Of a stretch of DNA of 9,366 nucleotides, positions 5,793 through 9,366 are shown one piece after another. The translations under genes and the position numbers were made by a program. How positions within the stretch are numbered: position 1 is the stretch's first letter; each line of letters begins with the position of its first letter. Under the pieces are notes generated by a model. It was given only the letters and a program-made list of their open reading frames with translations. It did no database searches and had not been told where the DNA came from. Source of the DNA: Clostridia bacterium (lineage in GTDB: Bacteria > Bacillota > Clostridia > Oscillospirales > CAG-272). The stretch spans positions 1 through 9,366 of the forward strand of contig JAFYMA010000046.1 in the NCBI GenBank assembly GCA_017556845.1. The letters are read 5' to 3'.

Positions 5793-7283
5793 TTACTGAT
5801 TCTGAGCGAAGAACTGCTCCATTACCTTTTTCGTATGCTCGAATGCAAGCTGTCTGTCCTGCTCTAAATATTCATACGGATATTTCGGGTTAAATATGCG
5901 TTCGATCTTAACATTTCTTTCACCGACGAATTTCGTGACCGCACCTGCACCTGCGGCAAATATGGAATGGATCTCCTCCATCATAAGAATATTGTATATT
6001 CCCTCCGTGCCCTTCTTGCAGAAGCCTACGTTCTCAAAATTACCCACGGCGTTTTTCTGTCTGTACATATAATACGGCAGATAGCCTGCTTTTTTCGTCA
6101 TTATCTGCGTGTAGTCAACGCATTTTGATATTTCGTAATTTTCCTTGTTCTCTCTTGAATATATCTGAAGCCCCTCTTCCTTAAGAATGTCAGCGCTTCT
6201 CTTTACACAGAACGTGTGTGCCGTTATGTTCTGAGGATCAAGCTCGATTATTTTATCAAGCGTATAGCTGTAAGAATCAAAATCGTCCGTCGGCAAGCCG
6301 ATTATAAGGTCGGTATTGATGCAAGGTATACCGCTTTTCTGTGCCATTTCATAAGCCTTGAAGAACATTTCCGCCGTATGATGTCTGTCTATCTCGCGAA
6401 GCACAAAATTGTTGAGCGTCTGCGGGTTTATGCTTATTCTTGTCACGTTGTGGTTTTTCGCGCTTTCCAATTTTTTGGCACTTATCGTATCGGGTCTGCC
6501 CGCTTCCAGAGTAAACTCGTCAAGCGACGACGTATCGAACAGCTTGTCTATATACGATAAAAGATCCTCAAGCTGAGATTCGCTCAGCGTCGTGGGAGTG
6601 CCGCCGCCTATATATATCGTTTTCAGCTTGAAGCCCGATTCCTCTATCTGACGCTTTATCATCGAAAGCTCCAGCTTCAGAGATTCAAGATACGCAGGTA
6701 TCAGCGCAAGGAGCTTTTTCGTGGTAAAGCTGACGAACGAGCAGTACGAGCATCTTGTGGGACAAAACGGTATTGATATGTATACAGAGCACGTATCAAG
6801 CGGGTATTTTTTAATTATCTTCGATTCGTTACGCGCAATATCGGTTGCAAGGGTAGCCTTTTTATGATATACGAGATAATCGTTACGCAGTGCCTTTACA
6901 GTTTGCTCCTTCGTCATTCCCGAATTGAGATAATCAAGCACGATCTTTGTAGGACGTACTCCCGTCATTATTCCCCACGAGGGAGTATATCCGAAAAATT
7001 TTTTTGCAGCGTCAAAAAAGGCTTTGCTTGCCGCCATATTTTCCGTTTTTTTCTTCGGTAGATCGGTATAAGGCTCCCTATGGCTTCTCGTTACCGATCT
7101 TTCACCTATGCATACGGTTGCCTCTGCCTGTGCGCCCTCGTCATCCGTGGTAAGCTTAACGGTGACGACGGGAGTTGAGGCTGTTATCTCCTCGGATTCG
7201 GAAAACTTCGCTCCGGGGAAAAACAGCAAGCATAGCGTTTGCAGATAGTATCTGCCGAGATCTCCGTGTATTATCAGCTTCAT
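5793..7283 (-). CDS. hemZ: HemZ-type oxygen-independent coproporphyrinogen III dehydrogenase-like radical SAM protein
   Basis: Radical SAM enzyme of the HemN/HemW/HemZ superfamily. By family it is annotated as anaerobic coproporphyrinogen III oxidative decarboxylase in heme synthesis, but HemZ activity is not firmly established across clostridia. The 496 residues match the HemZ length. An N-terminal non-catalytic part of about 165 residues includes GVRPTK (108-113), typical of HemZ. The radical SAM core has SIPFCPTRCSYCSF with iron-sulfur cysteines C174, C178 and C181 (CxxxCxxC), then GGGTPT (226-231) for SAM binding. A C-terminal YYMYRQKN (404-411) also fits. There is no fourth cysteine after C181, unlike HemN. 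The ATG at 7283 overlaps the dtd stop by 4 bases, and a GGAAG lies about 7 bases upstream. The next gene starts 14 bases after the stop. No other heme gene is in the window, so the role could be something other than heme synthesis. Confidence 0.93.
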   Translation of the reverse strand: MKLIIHGDLGRYYLQTLCLLFFPGAKFSESEEITASTPVVTVKLTTDDEGAQAEATVCIGERSVTRSHREPYTDLPKKKTENMAASKAFFDAAKKFFGYTPSWGIMTGVRPTKIVLDYLNSGMTKEQTVKALRNDYLVYHKKATLATDIARNESKIIKKYPLDTCSVYISIPFCPTRCSYCSFVSFTTKKLLALIPAYLESLKLELSMIKRQIEESGFKLKTIYIGGGTPTTLSESQLEDLLSYIDKLFDTSSLDEFTLEAGRPDTISAKKLESAKNHNVTRISINPQTLNNFVLREIDRHHTAEMFFKAYEMAQKSGIPCINTDLIIGLPTDDFDSYSYTLDKIIELDPQNITAHTFCVKRSADILKEEGLQIYSRENKENYEISKCVDYTQIMTKKAGYLPYYMYRQKNAVGNFENVGFCKKGTEGIYNILMMEEIHSIFAAGAGAVTKFVGERNVKIERIFNPKYPYEYLEQDRQLAFEHTKKVMEQFFAQNQ

Positions 7284-7729
7284 TTCATTGCTTCCGTATC
7301 AAGATATATTGTAAACGGTCCGTCGTTTTCTATGCTTACCTTCATATCCGCGCCGAACTGTCCTGTCTGCACGTCAGGCACTAAAGACCTTGCGTAATTG
7401 ACAAAGTATTCATACAGCCTTTCCGCCTTATCCGGTGCTGCCGAGGAGAAAAATTCAGGGCGGTTTCCGTGTGTGCAGTTTGCGTAAAGCGTAAACTGCG
7501 ATACGACGAGCATACTGCCGCCGACCTGCGAAAGCGACAGATTTATCCTTTCGTTTTCATCCTCGAATATTCTCATTTTTACGATCTTGTCGCACAGCTT
7601 TTTTGCGCTCTGCTCGTCATCGTCCTTACCGACACCGAGAAATACGAGATATCCTGTGCCGCACTTGCCCGTTATACTTCCGTCAACCGTGACGCACGCA
7701 CTGCTGACTCTTTGAATTATTGCTCTCAT
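7280..7729 (-). CDS. dtd: D-aminoacyl-tRNA deacylase (D-Tyr-tRNA deacylase)
   Basis: Cytosolic homodimeric enzyme that hydrolyses D-amino acids from mischarged tRNA and so protects translation. The 149 residues match the usual family length. The two signature active-site motifs are present: SQFTLYA at residues 77-83 and NDGPFT at 135-140, the latter carrying the Gly-Pro dipeptide (137-138) that enforces chiral rejection. GNRPEFF (88-94) and TGQFGADMKV (122-131) also fit the family. The ATG at 7729 is preceded by an AAGGAAAGG Shine-Dalgarno with about 7 bases spacing. The stop overlaps the hemZ start as ATGA, so translation is probably coupled. Rel followed by dtd is a common Firmicutes order. 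Nothing appears truncated or unusual. Confidence 0.97.
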   Translation of the reverse strand: MRAIIQRVSSACVTVDGSITGKCGTGYLVFLGVGKDDDEQSAKKLCDKIVKMRIFEDENERINLSLSQVGGSMLVVSQFTLYANCTHGNRPEFFSSAAPDKAERLYEYFVNYARSLVPDVQTGQFGADMKVSIENDGPFTIYLDTEAMK

Positions 7730-7743
7730 TATATTGCCTTTCC

Positions 7744-9366
7744 TTACGCTCTTGTAACCGTCTCAACGTCCTTTATAGAACGCATTCTTCCCATTATCTG
7801 ATGCAAATGCTCGGTATTGCGGCAGGCAACACTAAGACATATCGTAATGCCGCTGTCACTGCTTTGCATATTTATTGATATCAGTGTAACGCGCATTTCC
7901 GCAACTGCCGCCGTAAGATCTGCCATTACCGTAAGACTGTTATGAGCCATAACGCATATTGCTGCTTCAAATTCACCGTTCGGGTTTTCCTGAGCCCATT
8001 CAGCGCTTACTATCCTGTTTTTGTTTTCGGGGTTTTTGAGCTGCGATTTTATATTGTCGCAATCAGCTCTGTGAATGGATATACCGAATCCCTTCGTTAT
8101 AAAGCCGATGACCGCATCTCCGTGAACGGGATTACAGCATTTTGAAAACTTAACGACACAGCCGTCAACACCGTCAACGATAACTCCGCTCGTGGATTTT
8201 TTAAGCTTCTTTTTACCTTCCTGCGCCAGATCGTCAAGCGTTGGCTTTTCCGATGCAGAGGACGGCTTTACTATTCTTTCAAACTCGTCCTTCAGCTTTG
8301 CGGATATCTTGGATACGGTAAGACCGCCGTATCCGATGATGTTATACGCATCGTCAACGTCCTGAATGCCCACACGCTTAGCGACCGTAAGCATTACCTC
8401 GTTTCTCTGGGCTTCTGTAAACGTAAATCCGAAGCGGCGAAGCTCCTTTTCGACCTCTGCCTTACCCATAACGATATTCTCGTTACGCTGTTCCTTCTTG
8501 AACCACTGACGTATCTTGTTGCGGGCATCGCCCGTTTTTACTATTTTGAGCCAGTCGCGGCTCGGTCCTTTTGACTGGGTTGACGTAAGTATCTCAACGA
8601 TCTCTCCGTTTGAAAGAACGTGGTCTATCGGCGCTATCATACCGTTTACCTTTGCACCGACCATCTTATTTCCTACAGCGGAGTGTATCGCATACGCAAA
8701 ATCAATTACCGTTGCGCCGAACGGCAGAGCTATAACGTCGCCCTTCGGGGTAAACGCGAACACCTCGTCCTGAAAAACGTCTATCTTCAGGGCGTTGAAA
8801 AATTCGTCAGGGTCCTTCGTGTCGTTCTCCGTTTCAACGAATTCCGCTATCCATTTGAGCTTTCTGTCAATGTCGGCGTTTGCCGATGCGCCCGTTTTGT
8901 ATTTCCAGTTTGCCGCAACACCGTATTCTGCTATCTGATGCATCTCGTGCGTTCTGATCTGAACCTCAAAGGGAATACCATCCCTGCCTATTACCGTAGT
9001 ATGCAGGCTTCGGTACATATTCGTTTTCGGAGTCGATATATAATCCTTGAACCGTCCGGGCATTGACTTGAACATATCGTGTATTATACCGAGAACGGTA
9101 TAACACTCAAGCTCCGTATCCACGATTATTCTTATTGCGTAAAAGTCGTATATCTCATCAAAGCTCTTGTTCTGGTTATACATTTTCTTATATATGCTGT
9201 ATACCGACTTTACTCTGCCCTGAAGCTTGAATTTGATGCCGTTTTCCACGAGCTTTTCGGAAACGAGGTCCTTTGCCTTTTGCAAAAAGTCCTTATTTTC
9301 ACCGAACTTTTTGCGTATATCCATACGCACCTCCTCGTAGCCGATAGGGTCAAGGTATGAAAGCGA
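7744..9366 (-). CDS. rel: Bifunctional-type (p)ppGpp synthetase/hydrolase Rel (RSH family), 5' end outside window
   Basis: Makes, and probably also hydrolyses, (p)ppGpp for the stringent response. The frame is open to the window edge, so 540 C-terminal residues are visible. The first codons read SLSYLDPIGYEEV, matching the stretch just after the HD hydrolase domain of long RSH proteins, so the GTG at 9330 is internal and not the start. Domains in window numbering: synthetase about 42-160, with GRVKSVYSIYKKM, RFKDY at 105-109 and FEVQIRT; TGS about 195-262; helical linker; zinc-finger/CC region with KCCNPV near 409-414 and HRADCDN near 432-438; ACT about 465-540. The RFKD motif is the RxKD form of bifunctional Rel/SpoT enzymes, not the ExDD form of monofunctional RelA. 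All expected synthetase motifs look intact. The hydrolase domain cannot be judged because it is outside the window. It ends 14 bases before dtd and heads the visible operon. Confidence 0.96.
   Translation of the reverse strand, partial: SLSYLDPIGYEEVRMDIRKKFGENKDFLQKAKDLVSEKLVENGIKFKLQGRVKSVYSIYKKMYNQNKSFDEIYDFYAIRIIVDTELECYTVLGIIHDMFKSMPGRFKDYISTPKTNMYRSLHTTVIGRDGIPFEVQIRTHEMHQIAEYGVAANWKYKTGASANADIDRKLKWIAEFVETENDTKDPDEFFNALKIDVFQDEVFAFTPKGDVIALPFGATVIDFAYAIHSAVGNKMVGAKVNGMIAPIDHVLSNGEIVEILTSTQSKGPSRDWLKIVKTGDARNKIRQWFKKEQRNENIVMGKAEVEKELRRFGFTFTEAQRNEVMLTVAKRVGIQDVDDAYNIIGYGGLTVSKISAKLKDEFERIVKPSSASEKPTLDDLAQEGKKKLKKSTSGVIVDGVDGCVVKFSKCCNPVHGDAVIGFITKGFGISIHRADCDNIKSQLKNPENKNRIVSAEWAQENPNGEFEAAICVMAHNSLTVMADLTAAVAEMRVTLISINMQSSDSGITICLSVACRNTEHLHQIMGRMRSIKDVETVTRA

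Noticed and set aside
8620..9066. Plus-strand open frame of 148 codons
   Set aside because: Entirely antisense to the conserved synthetase and TGS domains of Rel; the translation has no recognisable domain.

Overview
The window reads as a piece of a low-to-moderate GC Firmicutes (Clostridia) chromosome, most likely an Oscillospiraceae/Ruminococcaceae-type gut anaerobe. The evidence is gene order and family membership: a Rel-dtd-hemZ run, a HemZ-type rather than HemN-type radical SAM enzyme, a SpoVB/YabM-like flippase next to mazG as in Bacillus subtilis yabM-yabN, and two TTG starts. The genus is inference. No phage, plasmid, insertion sequence, CRISPR array, tRNA or rRNA was seen.

Every supported gene is on the minus strand, so transcription runs from high to low coordinates. 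Positions 9366 to 520 form one tightly packed eight-gene array: rel (N-terminal part outside the window), dtd, hemZ, a short uridine-kinase-like kinase, a folate/corrinoid methyltransferase-like protein, an amidohydrolase of the SAH/MTA deaminase type, a MurJ/SpoVB-family flippase and mazG. Gaps are -4 to 23 bases, with ATGA overlaps and a TAA-TTG junction, so the array is probably one polycistronic transcript. Its promoter lies upstream, outside the window.

After mazG there is a 141-base AT-rich gap (379-519) without a clear terminator or promoter. It is followed by a gene that runs off the left edge (378 to 1). The 126 residues visible look like the start of a capsular-polysaccharide-type glycosyltransferase. 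This reading frame has no stop inside the window and is easily missed.

Functionally the array mixes stringent response (Rel), translation quality control (Dtd), tetrapyrrole synthesis (HemZ), nucleoside phosphorylation, one-carbon or methyl-cycle chemistry (methyltransferase-like plus amidohydrolase), envelope precursor export (flippase) and nucleotide-pool sanitation (MazG). Most of it is conserved housekeeping content. I found no clear new system. The points most worth a second look are the methyltransferase/amidohydrolase pair, the degenerate C-terminal half of MazG, the single-domain kinase, and the break in the usual yabM-yabN neighbourhood where the glycosyltransferase begins.
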